Shown: positions 17,633-25,623 of the stretch, piece by piece
Position numbering within the stretch: position 1 is the stretch's first letter
Layout: each line of letters begins with the position of its first letter
Source: Shewanella piezotolerans WP3
Lineage (GTDB): Bacteria; Pseudomonadota; Gammaproteobacteria; Enterobacterales; Shewanellaceae
Length of the DNA: 64,000 bases
NCBI RefSeq assembly: GCF_000014885.1
Contig: NC_011566.1
Coordinates: 1,984,001 to 2,048,000, forward strand
Direction of reading: 5' to 3'
Notes under the pieces: model-generated
What the model was told of the DNA's origin: nothing
What the model saw: only the letters and a program-made list of their open reading frames with translations
Database searches by the model: none
Translations under genes and position numbers: made by a program

Positions 17633-17718
17633 AGTTTACCGATTTATTTAATCAATATCGAAATGTCATCGCTCTGCGAGTGTATAGCGCCCCAGAGTCG
17701 ATTAACCTCGTATATTGT

Positions 17719-19863
17719 TTAGCTTTCGTTTTGCGAAGCCTGAATAGCGGTAAGCGCGATGGTGTAAACAATATCATCGACAAGTGCGCCACGTGATAGA
17801 TCGTTTACAGGTTTGCGCATACCTTGCAGCATTGGGCCAATAGAGATCAGGTCAGCACTTCTCTGAACCGCCTTATACGTGGTATTACCGGTATTGAGGT
17901 CAGGGAATACAAATACAGTTGCTTGACCTGCGACTGGGCTATCAGGTGCTTTAGAGCGAGCGACATTCGGCATAACCGCGGCGTCGTACTGTAAAGGACC
18001 ATCAATCACTAGATCTGGGCGTTTTTGTTTAGCAATGCGAGTTGCTTCACGCACTTTATCAACATCAGAACCAGTTCCTGAACTACCAGTAGAGTAACTG
18101 ATCATTGCTACACGTGGATCAATGCCGAATGCGATAGCCGATTCAGCGGACTGAATAGCAATATCAGCTAACTGCTCAGCATTTGGATCTGGGTTAATGG
18201 CACAATCACCATAGACTAAGACTTGATCTGGCATCAACATGAAGAAGATAGAGGAAACTAAGCTTGAGCCCGGCGCAGTTTTAATTAACTGCAGTGGCGG
18301 ACGAATAGTATTGGCCGTGGTATTAACCGCGCCAGATACGATACCGTCTACTTCTCCCTGAGCAAGCATCATAGTCCCAAGAACCATGTTGTCTTCTAAT
18401 TGCTCTTTGGCAACGACTTCGGTTAAGCCTTTATTACGACGAAGTTCTACCATAGGTTCAACATAACGACCACGAGCAGCTTCGGGCTCAATGATCTCTA
18501 CGCCTTCACCTAAAGTTACACCTTGCAAAGTCGCAATACGTTCAATCTCTTCACGGTTACCCAGTAACACACATCTAGCAATACCGCGTTCAGCACAGAT
18601 GCTGGCAGCTTCGATTGTTCTTGGTTCATCACCTTCAGGTAAAACGACTGTTTTACGAGCGGCGCGGGCAAGTTCTGTTAGCTTGTAACGGAATGCTGGT
18701 GGTGACAAGCGATGTTCACGTGGTGAGTTTTTAGTAATGCTCTCAACCCAGCTTTGATCAATATGTCCGGCCACAAACTCTTGAACCTGTTCAATACGTA
18801 CGGCATCGTCTACAGGAACTTCATGGTCAAAACGTTGAATATTAAGCGAAGTTTGCCAAGTATTAGTATCGATTAAGAACACGGGTAAGCCCGTTTCAAA
18901 AGCTTGCTCGCAAAGTTCCATAATTTGTGGCTCTGGCTCGTAACCACCCGTTAGCAAGAGTGCACCAACTTTGATGCCGTTCATTGAAGCAAGGCAGGCT
19001 GATACGATGACATCACTGCGGTCGCCTGAAGTCACTAGTAGCGAATCAGTCTTAATATGGGTGACCATATTTGGAATACTGCGGGCACAGAAGGTTACTT
19101 TACGCATACGGCGAGTGTTCATTTCGCCTGCGTTGATTATCTTTGCGCTGAGGTGCTTAGCAAGATCAGAAGCGCGTGGTGCCACTAGGTCTAGATTATA
19201 AGGCACGCTACCTAGAATACGTAATTTACTCTTACCTGGCAGTTGGAACATGCTTGCGGCATCAGGACGTTGAACACTGTCGTGATCAAATACTTCTGAT
19301 AAGTCTGGGCGTGCACGGCCTTCGTCATCTACAGGGGCACCGATCTTGTTGATAATCGCGCCAATAAGACGTTTGTTTTTATTTCCGCCCCATGAGTTAT
19401 GCGAGATCTCCAAGCGGTTCATTAATGCTGTTGCACTTTCATTACCTGGGGTGGCGACAAAAATCACGTCTGCATCTAACGCTTTAGCAATCGCATGGTT
19501 GACATCACTTGAAAACGGGTGATTACGCGTTTGTACTAAACCTTCAACAATTAGTGTTTCTGTATCATCTGCAAATTCAGTTGCACGGGCAATAATTTGC
19601 TCCATCAATACATCTGTCTTATCTGCACGGATCAGGTTTTCTGCATGGTCCATCTCAAACGGTTCGAGTGGATTAACCGTTGGGGATTTGCTTAAAATTG
19701 TGGTTGAACGCTCAGGTCCACGATCGTTTGGGCGTTGTTGGGCGATTGGCTTGAAAAAGCGAACTTTAACACCGTGGCGCTCTAACGCACGAACCATTCC
19801 TAAACTAATTGATGTTAACCCTACACCAGTCCCTACAGGGATGAGCATAATGTTGCGAGACAT
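17719..19863 (-). CDS. pta: Pta, phosphate acetyltransferase (long form)
   Basis: A 714-residue enzyme, the same length as E. coli Pta. It interconverts acetyl-CoA plus phosphate and acetyl phosphate plus CoA, in the cytoplasm. The N-terminal part (about 1-220) is the AAA/BioD-like regulatory domain with IPVGTGVGLTSISLG in place of a P-loop. A DRTGG domain lies at about 225-340 (SLLVTSGDRSDVIV). The catalytic PTA_PTB domain runs from about 385 to the end, with VLPEGDEPRTIEAA and MISYSTGSSGTGSDVDKVR. It is downstream of ackA in the same direction with a 98-base gap. The pair makes ATP and acetate from pyruvate-derived acetyl-CoA. Confidence 0.97.
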   Translation of the reverse strand: MSRNIMLIPVGTGVGLTSISLGMVRALERHGVKVRFFKPIAQQRPNDRGPERSTTILSKSPTVNPLEPFEMDHAENLIRADKTDVLMEQIIARATEFADDTETLIVEGLVQTRNHPFSSDVNHAIAKALDADVIFVATPGNESATALMNRLEISHNSWGGNKNKRLIGAIINKIGAPVDDEGRARPDLSEVFDHDSVQRPDAASMFQLPGKSKLRILGSVPYNLDLVAPRASDLAKHLSAKIINAGEMNTRRMRKVTFCARSIPNMVTHIKTDSLLVTSGDRSDVIVSACLASMNGIKVGALLLTGGYEPEPQIMELCEQAFETGLPVFLIDTNTWQTSLNIQRFDHEVPVDDAVRIEQVQEFVAGHIDQSWVESITKNSPREHRLSPPAFRYKLTELARAARKTVVLPEGDEPRTIEAASICAERGIARCVLLGNREEIERIATLQGVTLGEGVEIIEPEAARGRYVEPMVELRRNKGLTEVVAKEQLEDNMVLGTMMLAQGEVDGIVSGAVNTTANTIRPPLQLIKTAPGSSLVSSIFFMLMPDQVLVYGDCAINPDPNAEQLADIAIQSAESAIAFGIDPRVAMISYSTGSSGTGSDVDKVREATRIAKQKRPDLVIDGPLQYDAAVMPNVARSKAPDSPVAGQATVFVFPDLNTGNTTYKAVQRSADLISIGPMLQGMRKPVNDLSRGALVDDIVYTIALTAIQASQNES

Positions 19864-19918
19864 AAATACCTCTTAAAACTCGAGAACGCCACAAAAGTAT
19901 GGCAGTAAAAATCTGTTC

Positions 19919-19943
19919 AAGCAGCTCATCAAGTGAGCTGCTT
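19919..19943 (-). promoter_or_regulatory. Stem-loop between ackA and pta
   Basis: AAGCAGCTCA and TGAGCTGCTT form a perfect ten-pair stem with a five-base loop, 18 bases after the ackA stop. Read toward pta it is followed by GAACAGATTTTT, a weak T-tract. It may partly terminate the transcript or stabilise the ackA 3' end. Confidence 0.55.
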
Positions 19944-19961
19944 TATGAAAATGTGTAAGTG

Positions 19962-21158
19962 TTACTTAATTAATGCAACGGCATCTTGAGCAATAACCCA
20001 TTCTTCATTGGTTGGGATCACCATAGCCACTGGACCTTCGTCTTTAGTGATTTTCCCCTGCTTACCGAAACGTGCCGCAGTGTTACGCTCTTTGTCGACT
20101 TTAAAATTAAAGATCGCTAATGAGTTAAGCACTTTCTCACGAATAACGTCAGAGTTTTCACCGATACCGCCGGTAAACACGACGGCATCAAGACGCTCTA
20201 AAGGAACAGTGTATGAAGCGATGTATTTTGCTAGTCGGTAACAGAAGATCTCAAGTGCTAGGGTGGCACCTTTATGACCTTTCTCGTACCCTTCTTCAAT
20301 GCCGCGGCAATCATTGGTTAGCTCTGAAATACCTAGTAGGCCACTTTGCTTGTTGAGTAGGTTGTTAACTTCATCCAATGTGTAGCCAAGACGATTAACT
20401 AAGTGGTAAATAATTGATGGATCCATATCGCCACAGCGCGTGCCCATGACTAGACCTTCAAGCGGAGTCAAGCCCATAGAGGTATCTACACTCTTACCGC
20501 CTTTAATTGCAGTAACAGATGCCCCGTTCCCCAAGTGAGCACAAATAAGGTTCGTATCTGCTTCATCTTTACCTAAAGCAGCTGCTGTTTCACGGCTAAT
20601 GAATAGATGGCTAGTACCGTGCATGCCATAGCGGCGAATCGCATTTTCGCGGTAAAGTTTGTACGGTAGGGCGTAGATAAAGGCTTTTTCAGGCATCGTC
20701 TGGTGGAAAGCCGTATCAAACACCGCCACTTGTGGTAAATCTGGGAATGATGCTTGTGCAGCACGAATACCGATTAAGTGAGCCGGGTTATGCAATGGCG
20801 CTAATGTGGCACAATCTTCGATGCCTTGAACCACAGACTCGTCAATGATCACTGAGTGAGTAAACTTTTCACCACCGTGTACAACACGGTGGCCAATGGC
20901 TTGGATCTGCTCGGCTATTTGAGGGTGTGCACCTAAGATGTTGTTTACGATGTATTCAACAGCTTCTCTGTGCGCAGTAAATGCACCTAAGCTGGCATCT
21001 TGTTTAGCGCCGTTAACTTTCCACTTAATCCGTGAGTCTTCAAGACCGAAACACTCGGCTAGACCTGAAATTTGGTCATCACCAGTTAGCGCATCAATAA
21101 TCGCAAACTTAAGAGATGAACTACCACAGTTAAGCACCAATACCAGTTTGTTTGACAT
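19962..21158 (-). CDS. ackA: AckA, acetate kinase
   Basis: A 398-residue ASKHA-fold kinase that converts acetyl phosphate and ADP to acetate and ATP. The start is the ATG at 21158, giving MSNKLVLVLNCGSSSLKF; the in-frame codon at 21200 would add 14 residues not seen in the family. Visible signatures are NCGSSSLKF (residues 10-18), the catalytic Arg in GHRVVHGG, the DTAFHQTMP block with its catalytic Asp, HLGNGASV, and the C-terminal VFTGGIGENS. It is the first gene of ackA-pta. Immediately upstream is a family 2 repeat, then the divergent yfbV, the E. coli arrangement. Confidence 0.97.
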   Translation of the reverse strand: MSNKLVLVLNCGSSSLKFAIIDALTGDDQISGLAECFGLEDSRIKWKVNGAKQDASLGAFTAHREAVEYIVNNILGAHPQIAEQIQAIGHRVVHGGEKFTHSVIIDESVVQGIEDCATLAPLHNPAHLIGIRAAQASFPDLPQVAVFDTAFHQTMPEKAFIYALPYKLYRENAIRRYGMHGTSHLFISRETAAALGKDEADTNLICAHLGNGASVTAIKGGKSVDTSMGLTPLEGLVMGTRCGDMDPSIIYHLVNRLGYTLDEVNNLLNKQSGLLGISELTNDCRGIEEGYEKGHKGATLALEIFCYRLAKYIASYTVPLERLDAVVFTGGIGENSDVIREKVLNSLAIFNFKVDKERNTAARFGKQGKITKDEGPVAMVIPTNEEWVIAQDAVALIK

Positions 21159-21206
21159 GTTTAAACCTTTCGCAATAAGTAATGAAATCGTTTGATTCAC
21201 TGAATA

Positions 21207-21374
21207 ATACCAATCGGTATAAGTAGTGGGTCTACTCCTTACAGGCGAGTTTTAGCGACTTTGATACTGCGTTAATGAGCTTGAGCGTAGAATAACTATG
21301 CGCTTCACTCACTGCCTTGCCTCAAAATCGCTAAACTCTCGCTGAGCGACCAAATCTTTATACCGATTGGTATA
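21207..21374 (+). repeat. Family 2 repeat element, short copy
   Basis: A 168-base element with ends ATACCAATCGGTATAA and TTATACCGATTGGTAT. Each end is itself nearly palindromic (ATACC-AATC-GGTAT). The interior matches the long copy at 15446-15760 apart from two internal gaps. It occupies most of the ackA/yfbV divergent gap, so any promoter there must be inside or next to it. Confidence 0.82.
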
Positions 21375-21526
21375 ACAATAACTTCTATGGCAACTATAGG
21401 CCGAAGTCGTAAAATGTGCCCTGTAAAAGAGCGAAAATCTGTTGCTTACCAGGCATTGAGCCTTGGGGCAAGCCGAGTGTTTGTGCTAGAGTTAGGCTTG
21501 TTATTGATTTTTAATAGGTGCCATTC

Positions 21527-21970
21527 TTGAGCATTCAAGTTCTCAAAACCTTAGGTGAAGGCCGTCGTTATATGAAGACTTGGCCTATGGTTAGACAACT
21601 GAGTTTTTATTTTCCTGAGTACCGCGTTATGCGCGCGACTCAAATTGCTTTGCCTTTAATGCCGCTGCTAGCGGTGTTGGCTGGTGCCAGTCAGTTATAT
21701 CTGCATGGCTGGGATTACTTACCTCAAGCAATCACTATTGCATTGTTCTTTATTAGCTTACCGATCCAAGGCTTGCTATGGTTGGGTTGGCGCTCTTCTC
21801 ACCCTTTACCGTTAACCTTGTTGGACTGGGGTAATCAGTTATCAAATAAGCTATCGCAAATGGGTGTTAACTGCCGGCCTTTAGGTGCTAAAGCTTGCTA
21901 TTACGATATGGCGCTTATATTAAAAGCGGCATTCGAACGTTTAGATGCAAGTTATTGGGAAGAGCTTTAG
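21527..21970 (+). CDS. yfbV: YfbV, UPF0208/DUF412 inner-membrane protein
   Basis: A 147-residue membrane protein of the YfbV family. The family core is visible: LGEGRRYMKTWPMVRQL near the N-terminus, two membrane helices (IALPLMPLLAVLAGASQLYL and AITIALFFISLPIQGLLWLGW), and the C-terminal ALILKAAFERLD. I prefer the TTG at 21527, because AGGTG six bases upstream makes a good ribosome site; a GTG at 21518 is part of that site. YfbV has been linked in E. coli to chromosome Ter macrodomain insulation and to undecaprenyl-related genetics, but its molecular role is not settled. It is divergent from ackA-pta as in enterobacteria. Confidence 0.88.
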   Translation: MSIQVLKTLGEGRRYMKTWPMVRQLSFYFPEYRVMRATQIALPLMPLLAVLAGASQLYLHGWDYLPQAITIALFFISLPIQGLLWLGWRSSHPLPLTLLDWGNQLSNKLSQMGVNCRPLGAKACYYDMALILKAAFERLDASYWEEL

Positions 21971-21982
21971 CTCGGCAAACAT

Positions 21983-22723
21983 TTAATAAATCGCATTAAT
22001 ACCCATATCAATAAAGACTTGCTTTATCTTCTCCATCGTTTCGGTAGTTGGAGGAGAGATTTGATTGAGTTCATACTCTTCACCCATCGCTTCCCACTTA
22101 TGTTTACCTAATTCGTGATAGGGCAGTAACTCCACTTTTTCCACATTGGTCATTGGTTTGATAAATTCGGCCAATGCTTGTGCCGATGGCATATCATCGG
22201 TAAATCCACCTACAACCACATATCTAATCCAAGTTTTTTGGTTTCGTTTATGCAAATGTTCGGCAAATTGTAATGTACGTTGGTTGCTGACTTTAGTTAA
22301 ATCAATGTGTTTTTCATCGTTTATCTGTTTAATGTCAAGCAACACCAAATCGGTGTTATCAAGTAACTCATCAATAATTGGAGTATATTTGCGGACAAAA
22401 CCATTGGTGTCTAAGCAGGTATGAATACCTTCTTTTTTACAAGCTTTAAAAAGTTCTGCGACAAACTCTGGTTGTAACACCGCTTCACCGCCGCTGGCTG
22501 TAACACCGCCACCGCTGGCTTCTAGAAAAGGTCGATAGCTAATGATTTGGCTCATTAGCTCATCGACTTTGATCTCTTTACCGCCGTGTAGATCCCAAGT
22601 GTCGCGATTATGACAGTACTGACATCGCATCAAGCAACCTTGCATGAAGGTGATAAACCTTATGCCGGGACCGTCTACGGTGCCAAAGGACTCTAATGAA
22701 TGAATCCGACCTGTTACTGTCAT
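21983..22723 (-). CDS. pflA: PflA, pyruvate formate-lyase activating enzyme
   Basis: A 246-residue radical-SAM enzyme that installs the glycyl radical on PflB. The [4Fe-4S] motif is C30-L-M-R-C34-Q-Y-C37. Upstream is the typical ESFGTVDGPGIRF, and TASGGEAVLQPEF carries the GGE motif that binds the SAM amino group. Length equals E. coli PflA (246). It lies 66 bases downstream of pflB in the same direction and is presumably co-transcribed with it. It is convergent with yfbV, the two stop codons being about 13 bases apart. Confidence 0.97.
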   Translation of the reverse strand: MTVTGRIHSLESFGTVDGPGIRFITFMQGCLMRCQYCHNRDTWDLHGGKEIKVDELMSQIISYRPFLEASGGGVTASGGEAVLQPEFVAELFKACKKEGIHTCLDTNGFVRKYTPIIDELLDNTDLVLLDIKQINDEKHIDLTKVSNQRTLQFAEHLHKRNQKTWIRYVVVGGFTDDMPSAQALAEFIKPMTNVEKVELLPYHELGKHKWEAMGEEYELNQISPPTTETMEKIKQVFIDMGINAIY

Positions 22724-22789
22724 TATTACTCCTTGTGAGGCTAGGGCAGCACCTTGCTACGCTAGCCGAATCAACACATTAAACCGACG

Positions 22790-25072
22790 TTATAGACCTT
22801 TAGTAAAGGTACGAGTGATCACGTCTTGTTGCTGCTCTGGTGTCAGCGAGTTGAAGCGTACCGCATAACCGGAAACACGAATGGTTAGCTGTGGGTACTT
22901 ATCAGGGTTAATCACTGCATCTTCAAGCATTTCACGATTCATTACGTTCACGTTTAGGTGTTGGCCACCTTCACGACTGTCGTTATGAGCAAAGTAACCA
23001 TCCATTAATGCTGCAAGGTTAGCTTTACGGCCATCTTCATCTTTACCTAACGCATTAGGAACGATAGAGAAGGTGTAAGAGATACCGTCTTGTGCATGAG
23101 CAAAAGGTAGTTTAGCAACTGATGTTAAAGAAGCAATGGCTCCTTTTTCATCACGACCATGCATTGGGTTTGCACCTGGTGCGAAAGGCGCACCTGCTTG
23201 ACGTCCGTCAGGTGTGTTACCCGTTTTCTTACCGTAAACCACGTTAGAGGTAATGGTTAAGATAGACTGTGTAGGAATCGCATCACGGTACATTTTCATG
23301 CTGCGGATCTTAGCCATGAATCGCTCTACAAGCTCAGTTGCTAATTCATCAACACGTGCATCGTTGTTACCAAACTTTGGATAATCACCGCTGATATCGA
23401 AATCAACAGCAATGCCATTTTCGTCACGAATTGGTTTAACAGTACCGTATTTAATTGCAGAAAGTGAATCTGCTGCAATTGATAGACCTGCGATACCACA
23501 TGCCATTGTACGACGAACATCTCTGTCGTGAAGCGCCATAAGTGCGGCTTCGTAAGAGTACTTGTCGTGCATGAAGTGAATAGCGTTCAAAGCTGATACA
23601 TATTGGGTTGCTAACCAGTCCATCATGGTGTCTAAGCGACCCATAACGTCATCGAAATCTAAAACTTCATCTGTGATTGGCGCAAACTTAGGACCAATTT
23701 GAGTCTTAAGTTTTTCGTCAACACCACCATTGATGGCATAAAGCATCGTTTTAGCAAGGTTGGCACGGGCTCCGAAGAACTGCATGTGCTTACCAACAAC
23801 CATTGGGCTCACACAACATGCGATAGCATAATCGTCAGATTCGAAATCTGGACGCATTAAGTCATCGTTCTCATACTGTATAGAGCTAGTATCGATAGAT
23901 ACTTTAGCTGCATACTTTTTAAAGTTAAGCGGTAACTGCTCAGACCAAAGTACAGTGATGTTTGGTTCTGGGCTTGGGCCCATGTTGTACAAAGTGTGCA
24001 GGAACCGGAAGCTAGACTTAGTCACTAAAGTACGGCCATCTAGACCCATACCCGCGATTGATTCTGTTGCCCAGATTGGGTCGCCAGAGAATAGCTCGTC
24101 GTACTCAGGAGTACGTAGGAAACGAACCATACGTAGCTTCATCACGAAATGGTCAACCATCTCTTGTGCTTCTTGCTCTGTTAATACGCCTGCGGCGATA
24201 TCGCGCTCGATAAAGATATCAAGGAAGCTTGAAGTACGGCCCAATGACATTGCTGCGCCATTTTGGCTCTTAACTGCCGCAAGGTAACCAAAGTAAGTCC
24301 ACTGAATCGCTTCTTTAGCGTTGGTAGCAGGCTTTGAGATGTCGAAGCCGTAGCTTGCAGCCATCTGCTTCATCTGACCCAGTGCTTTATGCTGCTCTGC
24401 GATCTCTTCACGAAGCTGCATGGTGTAAGATAGGTTTTCGCCTGTTTCGAAGTCAGCTTGAAGTGAACCGAATTGAGCAAACTTATCCTGCATTAGGTAA
24501 TCGATACCGTATAGCGCGATACGGCGATAGTCACCAATGATACGACCACGGCCATACGCATCAGGCAAACCTGTCAATACACCCGATTTACGGCAACGCA
24601 TAATTTCAGGCGTATAGATATCGAATACACCTTGGTTATGTGTCTTGCGTAACTCTGAGTAAACATACTTGATGTTAGGATCCAGTTCGCGGCCATATGC
24701 AGCGCAAGACCCTTCAACCATGCGGATACCACCATTAGGCAGCATTGCACGCTTAAGCGGAGCTTCAGTTTGTAGACCGACGATTGTTTCTAGGTCTTTA
24801 GTGATGTAACCCGCTTCATGAGAAGTGATTGTTGACACTTTATCAGTATCAAAATCAACAGGGGCGTGGGTTCGGTTTTCTTGCTTAACGCCTACCATTA
24901 CTTTATCCCAAAGCTCTGTCGTCGCTTCGGTTGCATCTGCTAAGAAAGACTCATCGCCTTCATAAGGAGTGTAGTTAGCTTGAATAAAGTCACGCACATT
25001 GACTTCAGTTTTCCAATCGCCTGGCGTGAAACCTTCCCACGCGTTTGCAAACTGTTCAGTTTTTTCGGTCAT
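22790..25072 (-). CDS. pflB: PflB, formate C-acetyltransferase
   Basis: A 760-residue glycyl-radical enzyme that splits pyruvate with CoA into acetyl-CoA and formate under anaerobic conditions. The active-site Cys pair is in AIACCVSPMVVG (about residues 419-420). The glycyl-radical loop RVSGYAVRF is near the C-terminus, with Gly at about 735, matching Gly734 of E. coli. Length is that of the family. Its acetyl-CoA feeds the nearby pta-ackA. The 550-base upstream region carries a PdhR-type operator at 25277-25295. The ATG at 25072 has a weak AGGTATT-type ribosome site. Confidence 0.98.
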   Translation of the reverse strand: MTEKTEQFANAWEGFTPGDWKTEVNVRDFIQANYTPYEGDESFLADATEATTELWDKVMVGVKQENRTHAPVDFDTDKVSTITSHEAGYITKDLETIVGLQTEAPLKRAMLPNGGIRMVEGSCAAYGRELDPNIKYVYSELRKTHNQGVFDIYTPEIMRCRKSGVLTGLPDAYGRGRIIGDYRRIALYGIDYLMQDKFAQFGSLQADFETGENLSYTMQLREEIAEQHKALGQMKQMAASYGFDISKPATNAKEAIQWTYFGYLAAVKSQNGAAMSLGRTSSFLDIFIERDIAAGVLTEQEAQEMVDHFVMKLRMVRFLRTPEYDELFSGDPIWATESIAGMGLDGRTLVTKSSFRFLHTLYNMGPSPEPNITVLWSEQLPLNFKKYAAKVSIDTSSIQYENDDLMRPDFESDDYAIACCVSPMVVGKHMQFFGARANLAKTMLYAINGGVDEKLKTQIGPKFAPITDEVLDFDDVMGRLDTMMDWLATQYVSALNAIHFMHDKYSYEAALMALHDRDVRRTMACGIAGLSIAADSLSAIKYGTVKPIRDENGIAVDFDISGDYPKFGNNDARVDELATELVERFMAKIRSMKMYRDAIPTQSILTITSNVVYGKKTGNTPDGRQAGAPFAPGANPMHGRDEKGAIASLTSVAKLPFAHAQDGISYTFSIVPNALGKDEDGRKANLAALMDGYFAHNDSREGGQHLNVNVMNREMLEDAVINPDKYPQLTIRVSGYAVRFNSLTPEQQQDVITRTFTKGL

Positions 25073-25581
25073 CGTACTAATACCTTCTGTTTGAGATAAA
25101 GGTTATTGGCAGTTACAAGGTTTATCGTTTAACCCTAACGACCAATAGCTAATGCTTAAACGTTTCGAAGGCCTTAGCCTGTTGTTGAAACGTTTTCGAA
25201 GTGATTTCACTTCGCAGGAATTTGTTTGTTGATATCCACAATCGAATCAAAATCTATTTTAAGAAAGCGGCTATCTAAATTGGTAAGACCAATTTACCGT
25301 AAGTATATTACCATAGGCTTACTGAGCCTGCACTCTAATCCGTAGCCAATTACTGCGTATTTATTGAAACTGTTAACAAGATAGCATTTATTAAACAATT
25401 TAATGTTTGCATATACACTCGATGTCAGGTAATTGACTAGTTGGTCTATTTTTCGCAAGCTTTCTATCGTGAAATCTATATTGAACTTTACTTCTGATTG
25501 CTTAGCAGCCCACAGCAACGCATGAATGTAATTTGTTACTTATGGAGAGTATCAAGCTTATTGATAAAAATTATAGATGAG
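25073..25581. other. Leader/promoter region of pflB
   Basis: About 510 bases without a convincing gene. It contains a perfect 18-base palindrome CGAAGTGATTTCACTTCG at 25197-25214, near-direct repeats AAACGTTTCGAAG (25158-25170) and AAACGTTTTCGAAG (25188-25201), and the PdhR-type operator at 25277-25295. An antisense-free 74-codon frame at 25294-25518 has no ribosome site and AT-rich random composition. Confidence 0.5.
25277..25295. promoter_or_regulatory. PdhR-type operator upstream of pflB
   Basis: AAATTGGT-AAG-ACCAATTT is a perfect 8+8 inverted repeat with three-base spacer, matching the ATTGGTnnnACCAAT consensus of the pyruvate-sensing GntR-family regulator PdhR. It lies 205 bases upstream of the pflB start. 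The same 19 bases recur at 27354-27372. LldR uses a similar half-site, so LldR is an alternative. Confidence 0.7.
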
Positions 25582-25615
25582 AAAAAGGCGAAGAGAGTGC
25601 AGGGCTCTCTTCGCC
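25582..25615 (-). terminator. Terminator after the DUF3360 gene
   Basis: Read leftward, GGCGAAGAGAG and CTCTCTTCGCC form an 11-pair stem followed by TTTTTC. It begins nine bases after the stop of the DUF3360 gene and separates that gene from pflB. Confidence 0.92.
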
Positions 25616-25623
25616 AGTTCATT

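Noticed and set aside
25229..25250. FNR site upstream of pflB (TTGAT ... ATCAA)
   Set aside because: The half-sites are 12 bases apart, not four, so it is not a canonical FNR box.
25294..25518. A 74-codon leftward frame in the pflB leader
   Set aside because: It has no ribosome site, no recognisable domain, and overlaps the PdhR-type operator.
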